A stretch of 64,000 nt of DNA from Dipteronia dyeriana (lineage: Eukaryota > Streptophyta > Magnoliopsida > Sapindales > Sapindaceae): assembly GCA_032871835.1 (NCBI GenBank), contig CM065296.1:19571501-19635500 (forward strand). The letters are read 5' to 3'. The notes below the pieces were generated by a model. The model did no database searches. It worked only from the letters and a program-made list of their open reading frames with translations, and was not told the origin of the DNA. The number at the start of each line of letters is the position of its first letter. The first letter of the stretch is position 1. Shown piece by piece: positions 34,020-45,629 of the stretch. A program made the translations under genes and the position numbers.

Positions 34020-35511
34020 AACTAGAGGAGCAAGGCTTCTCAATCCATATGGGGTCAGGGGATGTCGTGTTGGCACGAGCAGTGGGCGTAATTAGATTAA
34101 GTTTTTGTAATAATTATTATTGTTGGACAATGTATTTTATATTCCTGGATTTACATAGAATTTGATTTTCGTTTCTAAGTTGTTAGAACAAAAATATTCT
34201 GTTTCTTTTAATAATAAGTCTGTTATTATTGGAAAGAATGGTCTGAATATTTGTTCAGGAATTAACGAAAACAATTTGTATGTGTTAAGACCATTAATAC
34301 ATACTACATTGCACAACACCAAAATGTTTAAGGTTGAAAAACCAAAAACCAAATGACATAAGATTTCTCCAGATAATGACACGTATCTCTGGCATCTAAG
34401 GCTTGGTCATATCAACCTTGACCGGATAGACAAACAAGTAAAAAGTGGATTTTAAAGTGAGTTAAAGGTTGGCACCTTACCTGTCTGCAAATCTTGTCTG
34501 GAAGGTAAGATGACTAAGAGACCTTTTACTGGAAAATGGCTTAGAGCTAAAGAACCGCTAGAGCTTATACATATAGACTTCTGCAGACCGATGAATGTTA
34601 AAACTAGTGGTGGTTATGGGTATTATGTCACATTTATAGATGACTACTCAAGATACAGATACGTATACCTAATGCAACCAAAGTCGAAAACAGTTGAAAA
34701 TTTCAAAGAATTCCAAGCTGAAGTTGAGAATCAATTAGGTAGGATTATTAAGTCACTACGATCAGATCGTGGAGGTAAGTACCTTGGCCAAGAGCTTGTA
34801 GACTTCATGGCCAAGCATGGGATAGTTTCCTAACTTACAACTCCCGGTACAACTCAGTAAAATGGTGTAGCGGACATGAGAAATAGAACCCTGATAGAAA
34901 TGGTAAGATCTATGATTAATTTCTCATCATTGCCAAATTCCTTCTAGGGATATGTGTTACAAACAGTGGCATACATTTTGAATGTAGAGCTATCAAAATT
35001 TGTTCCTAAGACTCCTCTAGATTTATAGAATGGTCATAAAGCTAGTTTGCGATATTTACATATATGGGGGTGTCCAGCACACGTGCTTAAGAACGTAAGT
35101 GGAAGGCTAGACTCCAAGTCTGTTGTCTGCCTTTTTGTAGGATACTCCAATGGGATCAGAGTTGGACACTTCTATAGTCCCGAAGATAACAAAGTATTTA
35201 TATCCACAAATGCAACGTTTCTTGAGGACAATTATATTAGTGACCATAGACCTCTTTCTAAGATTGTATTAAATGAGTTGGAGCCTGGTGAAACTAGTGC
35301 TTCATCATCAAGAGTTGTTGATCCACAAACATCCGAGAGTCAGATGGTTCCTGATCAGGATACACTACCACCTAGACGTAGTGAGAGAGTTGTGAGACAA
35401 CCTGAACGCTATTTAGGTATAGGTGAGGGGCAAGGTGTTGTCTCAGCTGATAGTGTGGATGATCCATTGACATTTAAGAATGCAATGGAAGATCCTAATA
35501 AAGAGGAATGA
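34020..35511 (+). pseudogene. Integrase region of element D
   Basis: Recognisable in order: an HHCC zinc-binding region (TYLWHLRLGHINLDRI, then CKSCLEGKMTKRPF), an IN core with IDFCRPM, FIDDYSRYRYVYLM and LRSDRGGKYL, then the C-terminal IN region (LHIWGCPAHVLK, VVCLFVGYSNG) and a hinge with PPRRSERVVRQPERY. In-frame stops occur after GIVS (34,831), in the TPQQNG equivalent, at 34,945-34,947 (TAG in place of a Trp) and near 35,030. The catalytic Glu region is damaged by the stop. Confidence 0.8.
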
Positions 35512-36242
35512 CTTAAAGCCATGAATCTCGAGATCGAGTCCATGTACTCTAACTTAGTCTAGAATCTTGTAAACTTATCGGATAGGGTAAAACCCATAGG
35601 GATTAAGTGGATCTACAAGAGAAGGAGATGAGTAGAGGGGAAGGTAGAGACCTTCCAAGCAAGGCTAGTGGCTAAGGGTTATACCCAGAAAGAAGGGGTC
35701 GATTATGAAGAGACCTTCTCGTCAGTAGATGTTTAAGTCTATTAGGATTCTCATATCTATTGCTACCTATTTCGATTATGAAATTTGGCAAATGGACGTC
35801 AGGACTGCATTCTTGAATGGAAATCTTGACAAGAGCATCTATATGATGCAACCAGAGAGATTCGTGTCTCTAGATCAAGAGCAAAAGTTTTGCAAGCTAC
35901 AAAGGTCCATATATGGACTTAAGTAAGCATCTTGATCTTGGAACAATAGGTTTGATGATGTGATCAAAACCTATGGCTTCAAGCAAAACTTAAATGATCC
36001 TTGTGTCTACAAGCGCATTATTGACAAAAAAGTAGTTTTTCTGGTTCTATACGTAGATGATATCCTACTCATTGGGATTGATGTGGGAGTGTTTTCTGAT
36101 GTAAAGGGATGGCTGGCTATCAAATTTCAAATGAAAGATTTGGGAGAGGCGAGTTATGTTATAGGAATCCAACTTATAAGGGATCATAAGAACAAACTCA
36201 TAGTATTATCTCAGGCATCATATATCGACAAGATTCTTGTGT
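35512..36242 (+). pseudogene. Reverse transcriptase of element D
   Basis: Fragments in order: [41 protein letters not shown], then a frameshift, IWQMDVRTAFLNGNL, LQRSIYGLK (followed by TAA) and LYVDDILLIG with YVDD at 36,050-36,061. Several stops and at least one frameshift make it non-functional. Confidence 0.8.
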
Positions 36243-37034
36243 GATTTTCGATACAGAATTCCAAGAAAGGTAATTTACCTTTCAGGCATGTAGTTCACTT
36301 GTCTAATTAACAGTATCCTAAGACACCTCAAAAAGTTGAGGATATGAGACATGTACCCTATGAGTCGGCAGTAAGTAGTCTCCTGTATGTTATGTTATGC
36401 ACGAGACCGGACATCTGCTATGTAGTAGCAGTAGTCAGTAGACACCAGTCTAACCCAGGATTGGATCACTAGGTGGCTGTCAAGATAATTCTCAAGTATC
36501 TTCGGAGAACAAAAGACTATATGCTAGTGTATTATGGGCAGGATTTGATACTGTTAGGATACACGGATTCTGATTTTTAGTCAGACAGGGATTCTAGGAA
36601 ATCCACGTCTGGATCAATACTCACCCTGGGTGGTGGAGCCATCGTGTGGAGAAGTATCAAGCAATCTTGCATTGCTGAATCCACCATGGAAGCAGAATAT
36701 ATAACCGCTAATGAAGCTACTAAAGAGACTATTTGGCTTCGTAAGATCTTAAGTGATCTAGAAGTTGTTCCAGATCTGGATAAGCCTATCACACTTTATT
36801 ATGATAACAGTGGTGCTGTGGCTAATTCCAAAGAACCAAGAAGCCATAAAAGAGGAAAACATACAGAGAAAGTATCATCTCATTAGAGAGATAGTGTAGA
36901 GAGGGGATGTGATCGTCACCAAGATACCCTCACAAGACAATCATGTTGATCCGTTTACGAAGACCTTTTCGGCTAAAGTGTTTTTGGGTCACCTATATGG
37001 TCTAGGGTTACGAGACATGCCTCACATGCTTTAG
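36243..37034 (+). pseudogene. RNase H of element D, with pol stop
   Basis: It shows CTRPDICYV, a YTDSDF stretch followed by TAG, DRDSRKSTSGS, AESTMEAEYITANEATKE, YYDNSGAVANSKEP, HKRGKHTE and finally LGLRDMPHML with TAG at 37,032-37,034. This is the copia RNase H order and terminus. Stops interrupt it. Confidence 0.8.
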
Positions 37035-37035
37035 T

Positions 37036-37048
37036 GCAAGTGGGAGAA
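37036..37048 (+). other. Polypurine tract of element D
   Basis: gcaagtgggagaa immediately before the LTR start TGTTGGGG. Confidence 0.75.
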
Positions 37049-38457
37049 TGTTGGGGTTTATACCCTAAAGATGTAATTTGTAAATGGATTTATGAAATAA
37101 ATAAAAGAAAAAGTTCAATTCATTCCTGTTGTGTATTTTATTTTATAACTTGTGCATATTAAGATCCAAGATTGTCGGATGTAATCTCGAACTATGTAGA
37201 TGCGTGTCATATATGGATGGATACAGTAAGAGATGTGCAATCTAAAGAGTCCATAGATAGCAAATAAAGCTGGTTACTTTATTTGTGGTTAATCTATAGT
37301 TGCGGTCAATTACGTAATGTACGGTGATTCTATCATGAATCATTCATATGAGATATGAGAATGGAGGCACCTTGTGTGATGTGATCATATAGGAATGGGC
37401 CATGATCTATATGAATCTCTCACCAAGATCTGTTTACCGATGAGATTCATATATATCAACTAATGATGGCTATATATGGGTGATCTTAATCCTGAGTGTC
37501 TTATCGACTCCTTCAGGTTAGATCGTGGTCATTGATATATCATAGGTGAGGTCAGATACATTTCTTGATAAATATACTTCGTATGTTAGGATTACGGTTT
37601 GGCTTGTGGCTAGGAAGGTTTGTACACAATAGTGGAATCCACTCTTTCTTGTGAGAAGTAGACGGTAGTTCCCTTAAGGGTTGATTCGGGGCTTGGACAA
37701 TATGAGAGCTCTCCTAATTCTGTGAGGAAATAGGATTTATTGTCCATTAGAGAATCAACGGTACTTAAAAGATATATGTAATTAGAGGGGTATAACAGAT
37801 ATTATGACCTATAATTATGAACTATTGTGGAGGATTAAACCATATGTAATAGCTATATCGATGGACACCGAGCTGTATCGGTCTGTGTAAAAGCGTCTGT
37901 AATTGAGAAAGTGCAGCTTCGGGTTTAAAGTGGAATAACACCTGAGTTAATAGTCAAGGAATATTAATTAAAGAGTTTCATTAATGATTCCGATAATTAT
38001 TGGAGCTCAAAATACTGTGGGTCCATTAGATCCCCTTGCTAGCCCGATCGATTTAGGTAACAAGGGTAAATTAATTGGATTGGAATGTCCAATTAATTGT
38101 GTTACGAAAGATACACGTTTTTATTTAGGAAATTAATTGAACAATGAGATTATTTAATTAATAAATATTGGTGGTTAAATAAATTAAATAATGCGATTTT
38201 TTAATTATGTTATTAATCTTTAAATGGAGGATGTTTTTTTTTATATTTGTTTTTGAATAAAATAAGATAATATCGTTATTTAATTTTTAATTTTTTAGTT
38301 TAAATAGTTTAAATTCAAACTAGGTGGTATCATTTAATAAAAATAAAATAAAGATTTTGTTTTAAATAAAAAGATACCATGAGGTTTTTAAAAGAGGAAA
38401 TATATATCTGATATATATTTTTTGAAACCGACCAAAACAAGATATCAATTAAAAAGG

Positions 38458-38496
<39 letters not shown>

Positions 38497-39115
38497 TTTT
38501 TTCGAAAAAAAAAAAGACAAATGAGGAAAAACAATATATGATACAAATTGGTGCACATAAAAAGAAAAAAAAATGAAATTGCATAAGATGCAATTAGAAT
38601 AAGTGTACACCAATAAGACAATATTAATAATAATAATGATTTTATTTTTAATTTTTTGAGAACTAGAATGGTTCTAAGTTTTTCCTCTTGAGAAGAAAGA
38701 GTTTCTTCAAGTATTTTCTCTACATCCTCCATTCAAGTTCCTAAGATCGTGACGCGTCCACACGCAGTTACCAGTCCCGGGAGATAGCGAGGAAGATTGA
38801 GTGGTTCAGATAGGAGCACATCGTAAAGTGTAAGAGCATCCAAACCTTGGTGGGATTGGTTTAGACAAGGAGCATTACAAGAAGTGAAAGAGCCTCCAAA
38901 CGTTGGTAAGGTTCTAATATTTTCTTCCATTTTCTTTATATTGATTACAATTTTCTGTATATACGTATATTTTATTATTGTAATAATTTTATATTTGTAA
39001 GTTCCGAAAAAGAATTATGATCCCAAGTCCACTGGTTCCAGATACAGATTATGATCTGTATATAAAAATTTTTAAACCTACTTCTGTTGCATGACCGGTG
39101 AACGAGATTCCAACA
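37049..39115 (+). mobile_element. 3' LTR of element D
   Basis: TGTTGGGGTTTATACCC at the start and ...gagattCCAACA at the end, 2,067 bp, the same family as 52,407-54,505. The last ~400 bp match the 5' LTR remnant at 31,053-31,419. The inner part near 38,458-38,494 is an (AT)n run. The terminus abuts an RT fragment of element G. Confidence 0.9.
38458..38494. repeat. (AT)n microsatellite
   Basis: Uninterrupted AT dinucleotides inside the 3' LTR of element D. Confidence 0.95.
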
Positions 39116-40990
39116 TGACATCCATTTGAAACAATTTAAATTTCTTAAGACATGTAATGGACAACAAAACTCTAATGGACTCAAGACGCGCAATGGTGCA
39201 AAAGTCTCATCATAATCTACACCCTCAACTTGATGGTAACCTTGAGCCACTAGTCTAGCTTTATTTCTCACAATCTTGCCACTCTAATCGGTCTTATTTC
39301 AAAACACCCATTTTGTGCCAATCATATTAATGTCTTTTGGTCTAGGAGCTAAGGACCACACTTCAATCCTCTCAAATTGATTTAGTTCTTCTTGCATAGC
39401 CCTCACCCAAAACTTATCATTTATAGCCTCATTAATGTTTTTGGGTTTAATTTGAAATATGTAGCAAGCATAGAAAATTTTGTTAGCTAGTTGCCTTCCA
39501 GTTCTAACCCCTTCATTCAAATCACCCATGATGTCTTCTTGATAGTGCATGTTTCTAAGTCTAGAGTTGAGTTCACAACATTTTGCTCATTTTGTTGATT
39601 ATCAAGAATATCATTTTCTAACCCGACCCTTGACTTCCTTCTCAAATTCCACTATCATTGTCACAATTTTGGCTAGAATCACTTTGAGAATCCTCAATAG
39701 ACTCATAACTAGTAACATTAATAGGTGTCTTAATGTCATTCAAAATATTTTCTTTAGGTTCATTAACACTTTTATCGTCACAAAAATTTATCATACGAAA
39801 GTCATCAATCTTCACATTAATAGACTCCATAATAGTATTAGTATTCAAGTTCAAAACTTTATAGGCACGTCTATTAGTAGCATACTCAACAAAAAGACCA
39901 ACGTCACTTTTAGCATCAAACTTTCTTTAGTGATCTCTTTCATTGGGCTTCTTGCCCTTCCAAAGTTGATAGGAGGTTTGTTTTGTGCCAGGCATTCTAA
40001 AATCTCTATTAGAAATATAACAAGTGGTATTGACCGCTTCGGCCCAAAGATTCTTAGGGACTCTCTTGCTATTGAGCATGACCCTAGCCATCTCTTGCAA
40101 GACACAGATCTTCCTCTTAACAAACCATTTTGTTGAAGAGTTCTAGGAGTCGAGAACTCATGAGATATCCCCAAGTTATCACAAAACTCACTAAATTTGA
40201 CATTTTCAAAATCACTCTCATGATCACTCTTAATGCGACATATTCTCTTAATTCCAAGAACTTTTTTATTTTGAATTTGATTACAAAATTTCCTGAAGTA
40301 ATCAAAAGTTTCGATCTTATTTCTAAGAAAATAAACCCAGGCAAACCGAGAAAAGTCATCAACCCACATAAAAATGTGTTTCTTGCCACTAATGCTTTCA
40401 GTTTGAATTGGCCCCATTAGGTCCATGTCTACAAGTTCTAAGGGCTTCTTTGGTTTGTTTACCAAGTTGAAAAGGTTTACAAACTCCATCAAGCTTCTTA
40501 CCAAGACAAGGTAGACCTCTAAAAATGTTATATTTTTCAAGCTTTTTTAAATCTTTAAAGTTCAAGTGGCCTAATCTTTCATGCCATAATTCAAGCTTGT
40601 AGCAATCTTTAGTTATATTGCACGATAGAGGGTCTATCTCAAGATAATAGCAGTTGTCGAGAGATCTTTGAACTTTCAAAACTATTTTACCCTTTTTAAA
40701 ATTATAGTACACACTTCCTTGTTAAAACTAACTTCTTGAAAATTTTCACACAAATGAGTAATGCTAATCAAGTTAGATTGTAGACCATCTACATACTAGG
40801 TGTTTTTAAGTTTAGGAAATCTGGGGACAGAAATTGTTCCCTTGCCTAGAACTTGCATTTTGGTGCTATCACCAAAAGTCACCCAACCACCATCCTTCAA
40901 AACATGTTTCTTGAAGAACTCCTTGTTACCGGTCATATTCTTAGAGCATCCACTCAACTTTCTCTTGATTTTTCTCATTTTTCTTCATGC
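39116..40990 (-). pseudogene. Sirevirus pol fragment (element G): protease, integrase, start of RT
   Basis: In minus-strand order: a protease remnant near 40,950 (SGCSKNMTGNKEFFKK, catalytic Asp replaced), CYKLELWHERLGHLNFKDLK with a zinc-binding pattern, IN core at 40,540-39,851 (VDMDLMGPIQTESISGKKHI, VDDFSRFAW, KSDHESDFENV, PRTLQQNG then a frame break), and RT start at 39,550-39,120 ([47 protein letters not shown], ending at the QMDV position). It is similar to the matching parts of element B. The RT stops abruptly at 39,116, where the LTR of element D begins. Upstream it meets Athila-like gag near 40,995. Multiple frameshifts; dead. Confidence 0.75.
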
Positions 40991-40995
40991 CAAAA

Positions 40996-42640
40996 TCTGC
41001 TAGTAGCTCAACTTATTAGCCACCTCTTCAAGTTACCGCCTTGCACTGCTCTCTCGAGTTTGTCTCCGTGTTGCTAGGAAAGAATCCTTGCTGCCTCTCC
41101 GGCACTATCTTAACCAATTGCCCAATCTGAATCTCTAAGTTTTGAATTGAGGCTTGTGAATGTTGAGCAACTTGATCAATCTTCATATCTAGTTTCTTCA
41201 TGGTATTGTCTTGCATATCTAATCAGTTATCAATCTTCTTAATGGCATTATCTTGTAAATCCATCAGGGTATCTATTTTGGTGATGAACTTGGAGAACAT
41301 GTCTTCAATCAAAGATTTCTTCTCCGCTTTGTTGGGTTGGAATTGATTTTGTCTGAAATTTGCTTATGCTTGCAGTGGTTGATTTTGGTTATCCTTCCAT
41401 GACAAATTGGGATGATTTCTCCATCCTGAGTTATAAGTGTTAGACAAGGGATTGCTCTGGGGATTAACATTTTAGGTTGTATTTTGTTTGAAGTTTCCAT
41501 TGTAGTTTACAAAAGAAACTTGTTATGAAGGTCCAGATGTAAAAAGGTTTCCCACTTGACAATCGGTGTTCGAATGAGGTCCCGAACAAAGCTCACAGCT
41601 CACCATATTTACTTGGGTTGAACTTGAGCTTATGCTTGAGCTTGTACCCAACTTGACCACTTGCCTTGTCAATGCTTTAATATGAGCCTTCATAGCTATC
41701 ACCTCATCAACCTTTAACATCCCATATGCTTTCTTAGATACATGTCTTTCACCTTCCTAATGGTTGTTACTTATGGACATTTCTTCCAAATGATCATAAG
41801 TGGCATCCATGGTTTTGTTCATTAATGAGCCACCTAAAGATGCATCCACAAGTTGGCATGTGGACAGGTTCATTTCGAGATAGAAAGTTTGCACCACGAG
41901 CCATTTGAGCATCCCATTACAATGACACTTTCTGAGCAACTCCTTAAATCTCTCCCAAGCTTTATACAAAGATTTTGACTCAAACTGAGTAAAGGTGTTG
42001 ATCTCATTCTTCAGTCGAGCTTCCTTCACTGGGGGAAAATATTTATTTAGAAATGCTTGAGCCACATTGCCCATGTACCAATTGAACCTGAGGTTAGTGT
42101 ATCATACCAAGCCTAGGCTCTATCCTTCAAAGAAAATGATAATATCCTCAATTGATTGTCCTCTTCTGTGGCCTCATTGATCTTGAATATAGAACAAATT
42201 TGATCAAAGTTATTCAAGTGTGCCTAAGGGTCCTCACTCGGTAAACCGCCAAACTGCCCCATCATTGTTAACATCTGAAAGACGTGATGTATGATCTCAA
42301 ATAGTTGGCTGCCACCAGTTGCAATTGAATATGTGACATATTATGGTTCACATGTAGCTTGATGAAATCCCTTATTGCTCTCTCCCTAACGAGATCTTGT
42401 CTATCTTGAGCAACTTAAGGATTTGGGTTTGAATCAGGAACCAAATGAGGGGGATTCTCTGCCATTGTTCTTCTTCTATTCCTGGTTTCTCTTCTGTTGT
42501 GTCGGGATAACCTCTCAATTTCTGGATCAAAATCGAGGAACCATAAATTATTACTCCTTGTACGTTGGTGCATACAAGAGTAATCTGCCTGTGAAGAGAA
42601 ACAACAAACACAAAATTAAGATTCAATTCAGTAACCTACC
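40996..42640 (-). pseudogene. Athila-type Ty3/gypsy Gag, degenerate
   Basis: 42,074-41,757 carries the diagnostic gag core: a QAFLNKYFPPVKEARLKNEI stretch, QFESKSLYKAWERFKELLRK, VQTFYLEMN, and DASLGGSLMNKT ending LEEMSISNNH. Downstream, 41,720-41,523 has a zinc-knuckle-like CELCSGPHSNTDC, and 41,216-41,028 has NLEIQIGQLVK ending QCKAVT. These segments are in Athila gag order. Frames are broken by stops throughout. It is cut at about 40,996 by element G. Its 5' side leads to a PBS at 42,671-42,688. Confidence 0.8.
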
Positions 42641-42670
42641 AACTTATAACGATAATAAAAATCAGTTATA

Positions 42671-42688
42671 TTCCCCAGTAGCGGTGTA
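42671..42688 (-). other. Primer-binding site of the Athila-like element (degenerate)
   Basis: On the minus strand tacaccgctactggggaa resembles the Athila-class PBS TGGCGCCGTTGCCGGGGA with several C-to-T type differences. Placed correctly between gag and LTR. Confidence 0.6.
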
Positions 42689-42692
42689 AAAA

Positions 42693-42740
42693 ATTGACAA
42701 CACTGAAACATGCGCTCGCAATAGGACAAGACCATGGTGT
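42693..42740 (-). mobile_element. LTR fragment of the Athila-like element, proximal part
   Basis: The ~50 bp between the PBS and the insertion point of element C. Its continuation lies beyond element C, at 49,426. The last five bases, ggtgt (42,736-42,740), are the target duplication of element C. Confidence 0.55.
42736..42740. repeat. Target site duplication ggtgt (left) of element C
   Basis: Perfect match with 49,421-49,425. Confidence 0.85.
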
Positions 42741-43825
42741 TGTAAGGAAAATGCGAACAACGGAAGCATGAAAAATCAAAAATAGGGTTTCGGTATAAAA
42801 AAAAAAATCTCGTTTAAATAACAAGAAACTTAACCCTAGATTAATTGATATATATATATATATAAAAGAGTCGTACCATTTACTTGTGACGATTGAACAA
42901 CCCCAAATTGATTCCGTAAGATCTTCCAATCCAATCACAAATGTGAATCACCTAGGAGTGTGGGCTCCCTTTCTTTAAATTGTATACCTGAGGATGGAAA
43001 CAAACAAAATCTTCTTCTTTGTTAGTTACAATAATCCTCAAAGAAGAAAACAAAAAACGTTAGGTCACTTGTGAATTATCAATCAATTTGATTGAAACTC
43101 GCATGAACCTTGATTCGATGTTCTACACAAAACCTTTTGATACAAAAGCTACTAGTATACTTTCGAAAACTAAACGTTCTTTCTTCTTTTTCTTCATTCC
43201 CGAATCACACACTATTTCTCAGAGTTGATTGAATTTTGTCTAGAGTAAAATCAGATTTTTCTCTCTCAAAATTTCTATGATAGCCGAAATCTTCTCTCTA
43301 AAAGACTAGGGCTGGCCGAAATTCCTTCTATGAATTGCCTTAAGGATGGCCTAATTCTTCCTCTTATATATATAGGGCTGGCCGAATTTCCTTCATATAA
43401 TATATTAGGATTTTAAATCCTTTCCTAAGAAAGATTTACTTGGTTGTTAAGAATTCTTTCTTAAGTGGATTACTTGGTGGTTAAGAATCCTTTTCTAAAA
43501 GAAATTCTATATTATACCAAGACTCCTAATCCAACTCAATAGTGTATTTGTAACCATATTAAAGACTTCCTAATTTGATTAGATAAATAATTGCATTTAT
43601 TTATCTACTTATCAAATATAGTCTTTAATATTAATAATACTACAAACAATAGTATAATTTTAGGAGACCATCTCCTACTAGGGAAAAGATTTTGACTTTT
43701 AATTAAATAATTAATTAATCAACAAATTAATTAATTTCCATTTAATTAAATAATAAAATATAAATAATGTAATTAAACTACTTTAAATAGCCTTGGCGCC
43801 AAACACATATATATGGGCTAATATA
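42741..43825 (-). mobile_element. 3' LTR of element C, truncated
   Basis: Starts tgtaaggaaaatgcg and is similar to 47,157-48,210 of the 5' LTR, up to the shared block acacatatatat.gg.c.aatatat near 43,822. From there it passes directly into integrase coding sequence, so the outer (5') ~1.2 kb of this LTR is absent. Confidence 0.85.
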
Positions 43826-44640
43826 TCTCCTAAAAGCTTCTTCAGGACAATTATACTTTTAGGCACAAAATCATTCATATAGTCCTCTTCCAGAAATTTA
43901 GCATTTATCGAAACAAATACTTTAAGATCTGAAGAACTATAAAAATAATATCCGTTTGTTCCTTTTGGATACCCTACAAATATGCATGTTTCTGAACAGG
44001 AATCCATCTTTTCTGTCTTTCCTTTTAACACATGCGCAGTACATCCAAATATTCTTAAGTGTTGTAAACTAGGCTTTCGCCCGGTCCAACACTCATGCGG
44101 TGTTTTAGGAACCGACTTAGATGGTACATCATTTAGAATGTACATTGTGGTTTGTAAAGCATATCCCCAAAAAGAATTAGGGAGCGTTAAATAACTCAAC
44201 ATAGACCTAACCATGTCCAAAAGAGTTATATTTCTCCTTTCTGCCACCCCATTTTGTTGAGGTGTGCCTGGTGCAGAAAACTGAGAAATTATCCCATTAT
44301 CAATAAGATATTGCTGAAACTCACTAGATAGATATTCTCCACCATGATCAGACCTCAAGATTTTTATGCGTTTCTCAAGCTGATTTTCAACTTCATCTTT
44401 AAATGCTTTGAACATGTCAAAAGCATTCGACTTATGTCTCATGAGATACACATAGCCAAATCTTGAGTGATCATCCGTGAAAGTGATGAAGTATTCCTAT
44501 CCACCTCTAGCTTTAATACTCATAGGTCCACACACATCAGTGTGTATCAATCCTAAATATTCGATGGCTCTTGTGCCTTTGGTCGTAAACGACCTTTTGG
44601 TCATTTTACCTTCCAATCAAGATTCACAAGTTGGTTGATC
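43826..44640 (-). pseudogene. Integrase of element C, cut short by a deletion
   Basis: In order: [93 protein letters not shown] and [18 protein letters not shown]. The catalytic D, D and E residues are present in the 222-codon frame 44,451-43,783; an upstream stop lies near 44,495. The last codons of that frame read across the deletion junction into the LTR. RT and RNase H are entirely missing. Confidence 0.85.
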
Positions 44641-45200
44641 ATTGACCTTTAAGTCACTTAGAGGTCCGTCACTTAGCAATCTTTTAATCCTATTAAGGTT
44701 AATATGACCTAGGCATAAATGTCATAGGTAGGTTTCATCTTTTGATAATTTTACTCTTTTATGATTAGGTTCCGTTGATTCCGTGTCTAACAAGTGAGAA
44801 ACATTTCCATACAAATAGAATAAACCGTTTTCTAATTTACCTTTACAAACAAATTTGTTATTCTTACTAATAATAAACCCTTTATTTAAAGTAACTGAAT
44901 ATCCAAATTTATTTAGACAAGAGACAGAAATTAAATTCCTCTTGAATTGTGGTACATAATAAACATTTATTAAAACTAAATGCCAAAATCTAAATTGATT
45001 CTAATATCTCCCACAACACTAGTAGACACCAACGCTCCATTGCCTAAATGCAAGTTGAATTCATTCTTATTTAGTCTTTTCCTTTCTCGGTAACCCCTTC
45101 TGGTTAGGCCCAAGTTGCTTTTTCTCTGTTGTTTCTTGACCTTCATACAGGTCTTAACATAAGCAACTTTACTAACCGTATGAATCTCTTAACCCTCACC
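44641..45200 (-). pseudogene. Decayed gag-pol linker and protease region of element C
   Basis: Between the gag and integrase fragments. On the minus strand I read LNKNEFNLHLGNGALVS-like sequence and short pol fragments with many stops. The DSG motif of the protease is not found. Confidence 0.5.
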
Positions 45201-45629
45201 TTACACAAGGATTTTCTTGATGCTTTGATCATCTTGCATCAGGCCTTGCAAGATGTTTTCCTTATTGTTCAAGGTGTAGTCCAACTTGAACTGATCAAAG
45301 GAATCTGATAGTGAGTTGACAATCATGTCAATTTTCGTCTCACCATCTATCTCAGCATTATTCAGTTCAGCAATGTTGAGATGTGCTATGACTTTCATCA
45401 TGTGATCTTTCACAGCCTGTCCAGGTTTCATCCTAAGATTTATGAAAGCAGTCACTGCCTCTCTCTTAGTCGTCCTAGACCTCATAGCTAATATCTCCTA
45501 TAGAGACGTCATTATATTGACAGCAGTCTCCATTCCTTCATGTTGTTGTTGCAACACGTCAGAGATGGTGGCCATAAAGTAACGTACATTTTTCCATCTC
45601 ATTTGAAGACTTCTACTACTGATACTCAT
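45201..45629 (-). pseudogene. Gag fragment of element C
   Basis: An open frame of 94 codons (45,485-45,201), extendable in frame to an ATG at 45,629 with one stop, carries FINLRMKPGQAVKDHMMKVI, IVNSLSDSFDQFKLDY and LLQGLMQ-like copia Gag (UBN2) sequence. The zinc knuckle and C-terminus are lost. The start of Gag before about 45,640 is not recognisable. Confidence 0.75.

Noticed and set aside
39549..40136. 195-codon plus-strand frame
   Set aside because: Antisense of the integrase of element G.
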